DNA from: Pedobacter miscanthi
GTDB taxonomy: Bacteria; Bacteroidota; Bacteroidia; Sphingobacteriales; Sphingobacteriaceae
Assembly (NCBI RefSeq): GCF_003315595.1
Contig: NZ_QNQU01000024.1
Location: 34,939 to 98,938, forward strand
DNA: 64,000 bases
Direction: 5' to 3'
This document shows positions 1 through 7,436 of the stretch, piece by piece. The notes beneath the pieces were generated by a model. It searched no databases and was not told the origin of the DNA. It worked only from the letters and a program-made list of their open reading frames with translations. Positions within the stretch are counted from its first letter, which is position 1. Each line of letters starts with the position of its first letter. The position numbers were made by a program, and so were the translations under genes.

Positions 1-97
1 TTTCATCACCTATTTTAGTATACAACACCTTACCCAGCAGATCTTTGGCAAGACCAACTACATCCTCATTGAGGTAATATTCGGGTTTTAATTTCAA
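1..97 (-). CDS. 3-methyladenine DNA glycosylase (Mpg/AAG family), N-terminal part only
   Basis: Only the first 32 codons are in the window; the gene runs off the left edge. The visible residues include LNEDVVGLAKDLLGKVLYT, which matches the start of the Mpg/AAG family of base-excision glycosylases that remove alkylated purines. There is no ATG between the in-frame stop and this conserved segment. The best start is TTG at 97, giving a protein that begins MKLKPEYY, as family members commonly do. It lies 12 bases after the stop of the methionine sulfoxide reductase gene on the same strand, so the two may be cotranscribed. The family call is an inference from a short stretch. Confidence 0.6.
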   Translation of the reverse strand, partial: MKLKPEYYLNEDVVGLAKDLLGKVLYTKIGDE

Positions 98-109
98 TAC
101 CGATGTAAA

Positions 110-589
110 TTATCTATTTAATAAAATAGCTATAACCTGCTCTAAATAAACCTGATCCGTATTATCAAATTTATCCAGAACTTCACTATCCACATCAAGC
201 ACACCGATCACTTCACCATTTACTATCAAAGGCAAAACAATCTCTGATTTTGAGGCCGATGCACAGGCAATATGTCCGGGAAATTCTTCCACATCAGGAA
301 CAATAATGGTCTTCGCTTCTGCCCACGATGTTCCGCAAACCCCTTTGCCTTTTTTAATCCTCGTACAGGCAACAGGCCCCTGGAAAGGACCAAGCACGAG
401 TTCGTCCTGTTTAACAAGGTAAAAACCTACCCAAAACCAGTTAAACTGTTCTTTAAGTGCTGCAGCAACATTGGCGAGATTGGCGATAAAATCTGTTTCA
501 CCATAAAGCAGGGCTTCAATCTGCGGAATGATCGACTGATATTGCTCCTCTTTGGTGCTATTGCGGGTTATAATTAAATCTTCTGCCAT
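110..589 (-). CDS. Free methionine-R-sulfoxide reductase (GAF domain, fRMsr)
   Basis: A cytoplasmic single-GAF-domain enzyme that reduces free methionine-R-sulfoxide with electrons from thioredoxin. The signature is clear: GPFQGPVACTRI, then GKGVCGTSW, then GHIACASASKSEIVLPL. These carry the three cysteines that the E. coli enzyme (YebR/MsrC) uses for catalysis and resolution. The length of 159 aa is usual. I chose the ATG at 589 (MAEDLII) because it gives the normal N-terminus. An ATG at 619 would add ten residues with no family counterpart. The Mpg gene follows 12 bases downstream. Confidence 0.88.
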   Translation of the reverse strand: MAEDLIITRNSTKEEQYQSIIPQIEALLYGETDFIANLANVAAALKEQFNWFWVGFYLVKQDELVLGPFQGPVACTRIKKGKGVCGTSWAEAKTIIVPDVEEFPGHIACASASKSEIVLPLIVNGEVIGVLDVDSEVLDKFDNTDQVYLEQVIAILLNR

Positions 590-717
590 TTTATTTTTCT
601 GTAAACCAAAGTTAATCATGATTTATGAGATGTAATGCTGATTTGCTTTTAATGACGAAAATTTGAATGATAAGCTATGTTTAAAATCCTTAGTTTTGGC
701 AAATTAACCATTACACA

Positions 718-1416
718 ATGATTGTCGCTTTAACCATTACCAAATTCCGCGGTATCACCATTCCTTTTGCATTTATAGGGATGGCGGTTTTAAGGATTCC
801 TTTATGGTTAAATAAACGCTGCAGATTCTGGAAATTAATGGGCAGCGGAAAAGGTGCCCAGGTAGATTTAGCCCCGGATTTTAAACACTGGGCAGTACTA
901 ACCACCTGGGAAAACCAGCAGGATTGCGATACTTTTTATCAAAATTCATTCGTGATAAAATGGTTCAATTTCTTTGGAACAGAAAGCTTTACCATCTTAT
1001 TAAATCCTTTATCAAGCCATGGGTTATGGTCTAAAAAAGAACCATTTAAGATTGAAAAATCACATAAAAATCATACTGGGAAAGTCGCGGTAATTACCAG
1101 GGCTGCGATCAGATTTAACAAACTTAAAGAGTTTAAACAGAACATTAAAAGAGCTGCAGATGCCATGCGTAATGCACCTGGTTTTATCCTGTCGGCTGGC
1201 ATTGGCGAAAATCCATTTTTCGACCAGGCTACATTTTCAATATGGGAGGATGCAGAAAGCATGAAAGCTTATGCGTACAAATCTTTCGATCATTCAGACA
1301 TAATTAAACTAACCAGGGAACGCGAATGGTACAAAGAAGAACTATTTGCCCGTTTTGAAATTATAGACAGCTGGGGAACGCTAAATGGCGCTTCAATTAA
1401 CAATACAAACGAATAA
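718..1416 (+). CDS. CrtA-like (spheroidene monooxygenase family) protein
   Basis: A 232-aa protein resembling the CrtA/spheroidene monooxygenase-like family annotated in many Bacteroidota. It has a conserved opening (MIVALTITKF, then IPFAFIGMAVLRIPLWL), a middle segment with FWKLMGSGK and a C-terminal segment with SIWEDAESMKAYAY. CrtA oxygenates carotenoids in purple bacteria. Here no carotenoid genes are nearby, so the substrate is unknown and the role may be a generic haem-type or ABM-fold monooxygenase. The fold suggestion is inference. The next small gene starts 10 bases downstream and is probably in the same transcript. Confidence 0.6.
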   Translation: MIVALTITKFRGITIPFAFIGMAVLRIPLWLNKRCRFWKLMGSGKGAQVDLAPDFKHWAVLTTWENQQDCDTFYQNSFVIKWFNFFGTESFTILLNPLSSHGLWSKKEPFKIEKSHKNHTGKVAVITRAAIRFNKLKEFKQNIKRAADAMRNAPGFILSAGIGENPFFDQATFSIWEDAESMKAYAYKSFDHSDIIKLTREREWYKEELFARFEIIDSWGTLNGASINNTNE

Positions 1417-1426
1417 ACACAATAAC

Positions 1427-1678
1427 ATGAGAGTAGTAGCAGAACTTCCGCACCCGGAGTGTAAGATCACCATTTTTTCGATGAACCAAAAATTCATCAT
1501 CAAATTTGAACAGGGCACTTTTGAGCAGAGTTATAAATTAGCCGAACTCGACCTGAGTGGAGGAGGCGTAAATGATGTATTCGAAATACTGGATGAAGAA
1601 TTTATCCAAACGGTTATAGAAAAATTTAAAGTGATGCGTGCAGACTTCACTGCGGCTTATAAGAGGCATCAATATTAG
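1427..1678 (+). CDS. Small conserved protein of unknown function
   Basis: An 83-aa soluble protein with no signal peptide or membrane segment. The frame stays open upstream to 1385, but those codons overlap the CrtA-like gene. The ATG at 1427 (MRVVAELPHPECKIT) gives a clean start 10 bases after that gene's stop. The sequence looks like a small conserved Bacteroidota family, with the pattern FIIKFEQGTFEQSYKLAELD followed by an acidic helix, but I cannot name a function. Cotranscription with the preceding gene is likely from the spacing. Confidence 0.7.
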   Translation: MRVVAELPHPECKITIFSMNQKFIIKFEQGTFEQSYKLAELDLSGGGVNDVFEILDEEFIQTVIEKFKVMRADFTAAYKRHQY

Positions 1679-1954
1679 AAATAAGGAATATAACTTATTG
1701 ATATATAGAATATTTTATATTGTATCAGAATTATATTCTGAATTTTATGCAATTTTAAAATAATAAAACAATAGACAGAAAGAGTATTTATTCAGATGGA
1801 ACACATTAACCATCTGATATAAAGAATTTTAATGATGTTGACAAAATATAATTCTGAGTATTGATTTTGCCAAATAAATGGGAGGTTTGTTAGTTTATTG
1901 GTCATTTTCCGTTGGTTTATTAATTAGCGAAGCGCAGGTGACAATGCTCAAATT

Positions 1955-2030
1955 CAAAACGTCATCTCGACTAAAAGCAGTGGAATGCCCGCCTGCTTCG
2001 GGCAGGGAGAGATCTATTCTTAAAGTTTAA
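1955..2030. repeat. Dispersed intergenic repeat fragment
   Basis: Contains CGTCATCTCGAC, GCCCGCCTGCTTCGGGCAGG and GAGAGATCTAT. The same words occur near 58.7-59.2 kb and, in opposite orientation, at the right edge of the window (63.9-64.0 kb). It is non-coding on both strands. The inner GCCCGCCTGCTTCGGGCAGG can fold on itself. Confidence 0.6.
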
Positions 2031-2035
2031 ATTAT

Positions 2036-2458
2036 ATAGATTTCTCTGCTACGGTCGAAATGACGGATTGCGGGAAGATTCCGTGCTGCGCCCAGGATGA
2101 CAGAAAAAGAAAGATGCGCAAAAATAAATCTGTGTTTATCTGTACGCATCTGTGGTTAATATAATAAAGAGACCCTGACACAAGTTCAAGGGTGGCGCCA
2201 CTCCTTAATTACAACCTGAAATAGATTTCTCCACTCCCGTCGAAATGACGGATTGCGGGAAGATTCCGTGTTGCGCTCAGGATGACAGAAAAAGAAAGAT
2301 GCGCAAAAATAATTCTGTGTTTATCTGTGCGCATCTGTTGTTAAATATAATAAAGAGACCCTGAAACAAAGTCAGGGTGACGGCACTCCTTAATTACAAC
2401 CTGAAATAGATTTCTCCACTACGGTCGAAATGACGGATTTCGCAAAGGAGTCGAAATG
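2036..2458. repeat. Tandem repeat, 185-bp period, two full units and a partial third
   Basis: The phrase ATAGATTTCTC followed by CGTCGAAATGAC or GGTCGAAATGAC begins at 2036, 2221 and 2406, an exact 185-bp spacing. Each full unit carries the fragment GGGAAGATTCCGTG, the words CTGTGTTTATCTGT, and a hairpin of the form GACCCTGA...TCAGGGT. It fills most of the 791-bp gap between 1679 and 2469. I see no gene in that gap; 1679-1950 is plain AT-rich sequence. Confidence 0.8.
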
Positions 2459-2469
2459 ACGGAATGAGG

Positions 2470-2799
2470 TTATAAAATAACCGTATCGTGCACCACTACC
2501 CTGTACCAGTTCTTAGAGAACTTTTCTACCGCATCTAAATGGGTTTTATCTTCCTGGTAGGCATTATGATCAGCGATATTTGCAAAAGTAATGGTAAGCG
2601 AGTAGGTAAAAGAATTATCGGTAACCGGGCGCACCGGTGTATTTGCTGCCAAACCATAACTCAATGTTTTGATATATTTAATTGGTTTCAGGCTTTCGAA
2701 AAAGTTGGCAAATTCTGCGATTTCTGCTTTAGTTAACTGTGGTTTTAACCAGAACATTACAAAATGCTGGATCTGGCCTTTATCTGCGGTATCGGTCAT
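2470..2799 (-). CDS. Dabb (stress-responsive A/B-barrel) domain protein
   Basis: A small soluble protein of about 109 aa with the Dabb pattern: HFVMFWLKP near the N-terminus, a central helix with FFESLKPIKYIKTL, then a strand with FTYSLTITFAN and a C-terminal WYRVVVHD. Dabb proteins are dimeric ferredoxin-like alpha/beta barrels and most have no known reaction. The frame is open up to 2877, but the extra codons run through the terminator of the upstream gene at 2843-2874. The ATG at 2799 (MTDTADKG) is therefore the better start. Confidence 0.75.
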   Translation of the reverse strand: MTDTADKGQIQHFVMFWLKPQLTKAEIAEFANFFESLKPIKYIKTLSYGLAANTPVRPVTDNSFTYSLTITFANIADHNAYQEDKTHLDAVEKFSKNWYRVVVHDTVIL

Positions 2800-2842
2800 G
2801 GGTTCTTTTTTTGCTAAATATATTAAACCTTTTTTATCGGGC

Positions 2843-2874
2843 ATAAAAAAAGTCCCGATATAAACCGGGACTTT
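2843..2874 (-). terminator. Rho-independent terminator of the glycine-zipper lipoprotein gene
   Basis: Read on the minus strand, AAAGTCCCG pairs with CGGGACTTT around an 8-base loop and is followed by a T run. It lies 20 bases after the stop codon at 2895. Confidence 0.85.
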
Positions 2875-2894
2875 CAATGTATATTTAAACTTTA

Positions 2895-3401
2895 TTAGTT
2901 TTTAGGTTGTACACGACCAGATTTTCTGTCTTCGCCTCTACCGATCAAATAACCGCCACCGGCTCCAACTAAACCACCGATAATGGCACCTCTACCTTTT
3001 TTCTTATCGATTAAAGCACCACCTACAGCACCACCAACACCACCAATTACAGCACCTTTGGCAGCATCACTCCAACCTTTTTTCTTAGCAGTTGGCTGGG
3101 TACCACCATAAGCACCGCTTGAACTACCACCAGAACCTGAACTTGCATAAGATCTTGACGATGCTGCCCCTGCTCTTCTGGCTGCTGCCAACTCGGCCTG
3201 GTGTTTAGCTTCTTTTTCCTGTTCTATTTTCGCCGCTGCAGCTTTATTAAAGCTATCTAACCTTAAGCTATCTTTTACAGCTTTAATGGCCAATTGTTTT
3301 TCTGCTTCTTGTTGTTTTAAAGCAGCTTCTTCTTTTGCTTTGTTATTACATGCAAACAAAACAGAAGTACTTAATGCGATTACTACCAATATCTTTTTCA
3401 T
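2895..3401 (-). CDS. Glycine-zipper lipoprotein
   Basis: A 168-aa predicted lipoprotein. The signal peptide ends in LFAC, so the mature protein starts at Cys18. Residues about 22-75 form an Ala/Lys/Glu-rich helix, likely a coiled coil. A Ser/Gly linker follows. Residues about 110-155 form a glycine zipper (GAVIGGVGGAVGGALI, then GAIIGGLVGAGGGYLIG) typical of membrane-inserting or outer-membrane-associated helical hairpins. The role is unknown; related proteins are linked to envelope stability. The gene appears monocistronic, with its own terminator. Confidence 0.8.
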   Translation of the reverse strand: MKKILVVIALSTSVLFACNNKAKEEAALKQQEAEKQLAIKAVKDSLRLDSFNKAAAAKIEQEKEAKHQAELAAARRAGAASSRSYASSGSGGSSSGAYGGTQPTAKKKGWSDAAKGAVIGGVGGAVGGALIDKKKGRGAIIGGLVGAGGGYLIGRGEDRKSGRVQPKN

Positions 3402-3531
3402 GACTTTAAATTTTTAATGTTCTTATTTAGCTACCTAACCTTGCCAAAAAGATTTCATTTTGGGATGTGCGATTTAGTTAATTATAACTACTAAAGAAAA
3501 AATGATGCCAAAATGTTTTGAAAATGAAAAA

Positions 3532-4257
3532 TTATGGCAATAAATCGTTATACCAGAATCCGGAAAGTACTGTAGATGAACAGGGTGAATCCTCATTTGC
3601 GTCGATTTTAGCTGGCGCATTGTATGTACGGAATACCCGTTCTCCGATGGTGAATGGTATTTTATTCCTGAAAATTGGCCCCTCAAACGCAAAGGTATGA
3701 AACTCTCCGTTTTCACCACAGGGATCGATTTCTGCGGGTAGATTATTGATTAAATCCTGACTGATTACTTTTCCACAAATGTTTTCCAAATTTTGCTGAA
3801 CACAAACTATGACGGTTTTATAGCCCATATTTAAAAAATCACCGATTAATTGACTGGTATCCTTCTGCCATAACGGGAAAATGGCCTGGAGACCGATTTC
3901 GGCAAGTTTGTTTTCCCGGTATAAACGGAGGTCTTCCAGAAAAATATCTCCAAAAATAGAATGGGTAATGCCTTCTTGTTTAAATTTAGTAAGATGCATT
4001 TTCATGGTGCTGTCGTAAGTTTCCATATCGGGCATTTCACCCAAACGGATCTGGTACAACGGAATGCCAATACTCTCGGCCTGTTTAATCAACAAAGCTT
4101 CCCTTACGCCGTGCATGGAAACGCGGTTATACTTTTCAGTAACCGTTGTAATCAGGTATCGGATTTCTAAAGTCGGATCCTGCAAGGCATAATGGAGTGC
4201 CAGCGTACTGTCTTTACCCCCGCTCCAGTTAAAAATGCAGATCTTTTTATCGGGCAT
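3532..4257 (-). CDS. Dph6-like PP-loop ATP pyrophosphatase (diphthine-ammonia ligase family)
   Basis: A 241-aa N-type ATP pyrophosphatase. The PP-loop SGGKDST is at residues 12-18 and binds ATP; MHGVRE, FGDIFLEDLR and a C-terminal ENGEFHTFAFEGPIF follow, as in COG2102/Dph6. Eukaryotic and archaeal Dph6 amidates diphthine on EF-2, but bacteria have no diphthamide, so the substrate here must be something else. Its start overlaps the end of the sirtuin gene by 11 bases, so the two are translationally coupled. The operon also includes a BtuF-like cobalamin protein. The family call is solid; the substrate is unknown. Confidence 0.85.
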   Translation of the reverse strand: MPDKKICIFNWSGGKDSTLALHYALQDPTLEIRYLITTVTEKYNRVSMHGVREALLIKQAESIGIPLYQIRLGEMPDMETYDSTMKMHLTKFKQEGITHSIFGDIFLEDLRLYRENKLAEIGLQAIFPLWQKDTSQLIGDFLNMGYKTVIVCVQQNLENICGKVISQDLINNLPAEIDPCGENGEFHTFAFEGPIFRNKIPFTIGERVFRTYNAPAKIDANEDSPCSSTVLSGFWYNDLLP

Positions 4258-4939
4258 TGGCTAAAATTGCTTTAAGTTCTGCCATGCCTTCTACCGCATT
4301 TTTTTCGATGTTGATGACGTTTTTATAACGTTTTACATCAGGTGTTTTTGGATCGATAATGTACTTATCTACAACTGATGGAACAAAATCGATTAATCCT
4401 GCTGCGGGATAAACAGCCAGTGAAGTACCGATCAGTACAAATATATCTGCCTGTTTGCACAGTATGGCGGCCACTTCAATCATGGGAACGGCTTCGCCAA
4501 ACCATACCACATGCGGCCGCAATTGCGAACCCAACTCGCACAGTTCGCCCATTTTAATTTCTGAACCCTCAATTGGATAGGTTAAATTTGACCTTAAATC
4601 AGATTGCGACCTGGTAATTACACCATGAAGGTGGGTAACTTTGCTAGAACCTGCTCTTTCGTGCAGGTCGTCGATATTTTGGGTGATGATTTCGACATCA
4701 AAATCCTTTTCGAGTTCGGCGAGGATCTGATGTGCCTGGTTAGGTTGTGCAGCCAAAACCTGTTTTCTTCTTTCGTTATAAAACTCCTGTACCAGTTCAG
4801 GGTTTCTTTCCCAGGCTTCGGGTGTGGCCACATCGTAAACGTTATAACCTTCCCATAGTCCATCAGAATCCCTAAATGTTTTTAACCCACTTTCGGCACT
4901 GATCCCTGCTCCTGTTAAAACAATCAGCTTTGATTTCAT
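4247..4939 (-). CDS. Sir2-family NAD-dependent deacylase (SIRT5/CobB-like), zinc cysteines absent
   Basis: A 230-aa sirtuin that removes acyl groups from lysines using NAD. GAGISAESG (residues 10-18) and FRDSDGLW bind NAD, TQNIDDLH is at 87-93, and the catalytic His is in HLHG (His105). Tyr54 and Arg57 form the YxxR motif that gives SIRT5 and E. coli CobB a preference for succinyl or malonyl lysine. The four zinc-binding cysteines expected after the catalytic His are missing: the whole protein has only two cysteines. Its start overlaps the stop of the upstream gene as TAATG, and the Dph6-like gene overlaps its end. Confidence 0.88.
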   Translation of the reverse strand: MKSKLIVLTGAGISAESGLKTFRDSDGLWEGYNVYDVATPEAWERNPELVQEFYNERRKQVLAAQPNQAHQILAELEKDFDVEIITQNIDDLHERAGSSKVTHLHGVITRSQSDLRSNLTYPIEGSEIKMGELCELGSQLRPHVVWFGEAVPMIEVAAILCKQADIFVLIGTSLAVYPAAGLIDFVPSVVDKYIIDPKTPDVKRYKNVINIEKNAVEGMAELKAILANAR

Positions 4940-5529
4940 TATTTTAAATTTTTAATCCCTGCCAGCCTGAAAAGCCTGGCAAGAAGTTCGTATTTCCCAA
5001 AACAGGTATCCCATAACGTTGGACCATGCGTACCCTTGTAACTCCTGCTTACCCAAACATTGTATCCAGTTCCTGAGAAACAGATATTCAACGCAGCTAT
5101 TGGTTTATTATTTTCGTCGAGATAAACAATTGCATTTTCCGGAATACTGCAATCGAAAACCAAAATTTTTAACGGTGTGCCCTTATATTTATAGTTAAAT
5201 AGTGTTTTATTTAACGAGTCGATCTCTGAACTGGAAAGAAAATATTTTTCTTTGATTACATCATCATCCAGAAATCCGTTTTTTAAATAAGGCGTTTGGT
5301 TGGCAGGATTAGTATTATTAAAAGATATGTACAGAATTTTCCTGGCATATTTATAAAAATCCGTTTTTCTGATGCGTTCATAATCAGTAGCTTTTCCATC
5401 ATGTGATTTTATGACACATTTACAGGCTTCTATATATTCGGCAACAGCAGAATCTGTATATTTTTTATCTTGCGCATTGCCATAAAAATAAACGAAAATA
5501 CAAGTGAGCGTTAAAAAGAGACACTTCAT
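4939..5529 (-). CDS. Secreted protein of unknown function
   Basis: A 196-aa protein with a signal peptide (MKCLFLTLTCIFVYFYGNAQ, cut after NAQ). The mature part has four to five cysteines, including CKC near residue 37, and a C-terminal block with GTHGPTLWDTCFG. No family recognised. It starts only two bases after the stop of the BtuF-like gene and its stop overlaps the sirtuin start by one base, so it sits inside a tight operon. The location suggests an envelope role in the same physiology, but nothing in the sequence shows what that is. Confidence 0.7.
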   Translation of the reverse strand: MKCLFLTLTCIFVYFYGNAQDKKYTDSAVAEYIEACKCVIKSHDGKATDYERIRKTDFYKYARKILYISFNNTNPANQTPYLKNGFLDDDVIKEKYFLSSSEIDSLNKTLFNYKYKGTPLKILVFDCSIPENAIVYLDENNKPIAALNICFSGTGYNVWVSRSYKGTHGPTLWDTCFGKYELLARLFRLAGIKNLK

Positions 5530-5531
5530 AT

Positions 5532-6467
5532 TTAAGATTGATAATGTTTTATGGTATCAAGTTTTATGAACTTTTTCGCAATGTTTTCATCTGCTTTAAA
5601 AATCTCCGGATGGAACATGCAAGCCAAAGCTTCTATACCTTCTACCAAAGTGCCAACGCTTGGCTGTGTAAACATATCAAAGTCGGCAATGTACACCTGA
5701 TTATTTTTTACAGCTTCAAGGCTATCCCAACCAGGTTTTGAAGTTAATAACTCCATTTCTTCCAGACTTCTCTGTTGATCAAAACCACATGGTGCAATTA
5801 CCAGTACCTCGGGATTGTATTTCTGGATTTTATCCCATTGGTTAACAATAGAATCTCCGGCAGGGTTCGATAACATGTCTACTCCACCTGCGGCGGCAAT
5901 CTGAAAGGGAATCCAGTGTCCACAATTATAAATGGGTTCGATCCATTCCATCAGCATCACGCGCTTTAAAGGAGCGCGGTTTGCCCTTAACTGATCTAAA
6001 ATATGATCTGTTTTTCTTTGTAAACCAGCCAGGTAATTTAAAGCCACTTCTTCTTTTCCCAAAGCCCTGGCAATGGTGATGGCGCATTCAAAAACATCCT
6101 GAAGGTTATTCGGCGATAAAGGAACCAGCGTTGGTTGTTTGCTCAACTTCATTACCGCAGTTTCGGTACATACGGTATCGATATTGCATACTTCGCAGAT
6201 ATCCTGTGTGAAAACGACGTCAGGCGAAATGCTTTCTAAAAGTGCATCATCAACCCAGTACAAACTTTTACCCTGTGCTTTGGAAGCCGAAAATATCCGG
6301 TCGATTTCGATACTCGAATAGTTTTTACCTTCGAGTATACAGCGTACCACTTTTGGCTGATCTGCAGCTTCTTTGGGGCATTCGAATGTTACGCCATACA
6401 GGTATTCCTGCAGGCCCATATCGTAGATCATTTTGGTTGCGGCTGGTAAAAAGGAAACGACTTTCAT
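5532..6467 (-). CDS. BtuF-like cobalamin-binding protein without a signal peptide
   Basis: A 311-aa protein with the two-lobed BtuF/FhuD fold pattern: VVSFLPAATKMIYDMGL at the N-terminus, ISPDVVFTQDICEVC at about residue 80-95, and YNPEVLVIAPCGF in the second lobe. Related proteins bind cobalamin for ABC uptake. This one begins directly with the mature-like sequence, and there is no in-frame upstream ATG that could add a signal peptide, so it is probably cytoplasmic. It has a notable cluster CEVCNIDTVC. It heads an operon with an unknown secreted protein, the sirtuin and the Dph6-like gene, downstream of two B12-riboswitch operons. Confidence 0.78.
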   Translation of the reverse strand: MKVVSFLPAATKMIYDMGLQEYLYGVTFECPKEAADQPKVVRCILEGKNYSSIEIDRIFSASKAQGKSLYWVDDALLESISPDVVFTQDICEVCNIDTVCTETAVMKLSKQPTLVPLSPNNLQDVFECAITIARALGKEEVALNYLAGLQRKTDHILDQLRANRAPLKRVMLMEWIEPIYNCGHWIPFQIAAAGGVDMLSNPAGDSIVNQWDKIQKYNPEVLVIAPCGFDQQRSLEEMELLTSKPGWDSLEAVKNNQVYIADFDMFTQPSVGTLVEGIEALACMFHPEIFKADENIAKKFIKLDTIKHYQS

Positions 6468-6805
6468 TTGATGGAAAATGTAAAAGGTAAAATGTAATTG
6501 ATGTTCTAAGTTAAAAAAAATCCTTTTCTGAATAGCTTAAAAAAGGGTTTTTATTTATTTTCAAGTGGTGTAATATCGATGTATTCAATTCTTTTTTAAC
6601 CAAGTAAGGCATTTAAGGATCATATAAGCTTACGTGCTCCTATATTCAGTGGCAAATTAACAGCTAAGTCTTTATTTTTTATGACCACCTTAGACTCCTT
6701 AGCTCACCTGAGTTTTTAGAAGCCATAAAAAATCCCCTTTTGAATTTAATCAAAAGAGGATTTCTGTTTATTTTTCTGGTCGATAGTGAGCCACCAACCA
6801 GGTAT
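6468..6805. other. Non-coding gap of 338 bp
   Basis: Holds the terminator of the DUF6580 gene at its right end and low-complexity AT-rich sequence to the left. Two near matches to the -7 box on the minus strand (TACATTTT and TACCTTTT, close to 6480-6500) may drive the BtuF-like operon. No cobalamin riboswitch is seen here. Confidence 0.5.
6725..6763 (-). terminator. Rho-independent terminator after the DUF6580 gene
   Basis: On the minus strand AATCCTCTTTTGA pairs with TCAAAAGGGGATT and is followed by a T run. It separates the second riboswitch operon from the BtuF-like operon. Confidence 0.85.
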
Positions 6806-7396
6806 TTATAATTTTTGTGTTTGCAGTTTTAATACCGGGTATTTTGCTTTCAAGATTTCGAAAGCGCCGAAAAGCAATGCACCGTAGATTACTGTTCCTT
6901 CGAGGAACCTGATTTCGAATGGAATTGCTTTTACCAAACAAGCCCAAAAACCTGCTAAATCCTGGGTATAAGCCGGGTTATTATACCAAACACCAATATC
7001 GCTCACAATCCAGTGGATTAAAACAATAGTCAAAGTTGAGGCCAGTAAACTTATCACATTTACTTTTTTAAGCAACAATCTTCCTGCTAATACCATTAAT
7101 GCAAAAGCAATATAAGTCCAGTACCAGCCTTCGTATAAAAAACCGCTGCTGTACTTACTGAATATGGTAATCGATAAAATGAAATCGCTTAAAAACAAAC
7201 TTAATAAAGGAAAGGCGAATGCTTTAAGATGATCTTTAAAATATGCTCCACCAAATAAGGCTACTGCTCCTATCGATGAGAAATTGGCAAACTTTAATTC
7301 ATCAGAGTTGAATGTTACCAGCAAACGGAAGCCCGTAATTGCGAGAATCATCAGCAACAAAATTAAAGTGCGTGGATTGAATTTTAAATGAGACAT
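6806..7396 (-). CDS. DUF6580-type integral membrane protein, candidate B12-related transporter component
   Basis: A 196-aa protein with about five to six hydrophobic helices and no large soluble domain. The segment FSSIGAVALFGGAYF near residues 39-53 is characteristic of the DUF6580 family of putative transport proteins. Size and topology resemble substrate-binding S components of ECF transporters, but this is inference. It lies 40 bases downstream of a TonB receptor gene controlled by a cobalamin riboswitch and ends at a strong terminator. That places it in a B12-regulated transcription unit and makes corrinoid transport its most likely job. A -7-like box at 7422-7429 may give it extra transcription. 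Confidence 0.7.
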   Translation of the reverse strand: MSHLKFNPRTLILLLMILAITGFRLLVTFNSDELKFANFSSIGAVALFGGAYFKDHLKAFAFPLLSLFLSDFILSITIFSKYSSGFLYEGWYWTYIAFALMVLAGRLLLKKVNVISLLASTLTIVLIHWIVSDIGVWYNNPAYTQDLAGFWACLVKAIPFEIRFLEGTVIYGALLFGAFEILKAKYPVLKLQTQKL

Positions 7397-7421
7397 TTTA
7401 TTTTGGTTAATATGTATACTG

Positions 7422-7429
7422 CAAAGTTA
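7422..7429 (-). promoter_or_regulatory. Candidate -7 box (TAACTTTG) for the DUF6580 gene
   Basis: Matches the Bacteroidota consensus TAnnTTTG, 25 bases upstream of the start codon. No good TTG is seen at the -33 position, so it may be weak or fortuitous. Confidence 0.35.
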
Positions 7430-7436
7430 AATTTTA

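Noticed and set aside
2800..2877. Longer start for the Dabb protein at 2877
   Set aside because: The extra codons lie across the terminator hairpin of the upstream lipoprotein gene.
3532..4257. Diphthamide synthesis
   Set aside because: Bacterial EF-G has no diphthamide; only the family, not that reaction, is supported.
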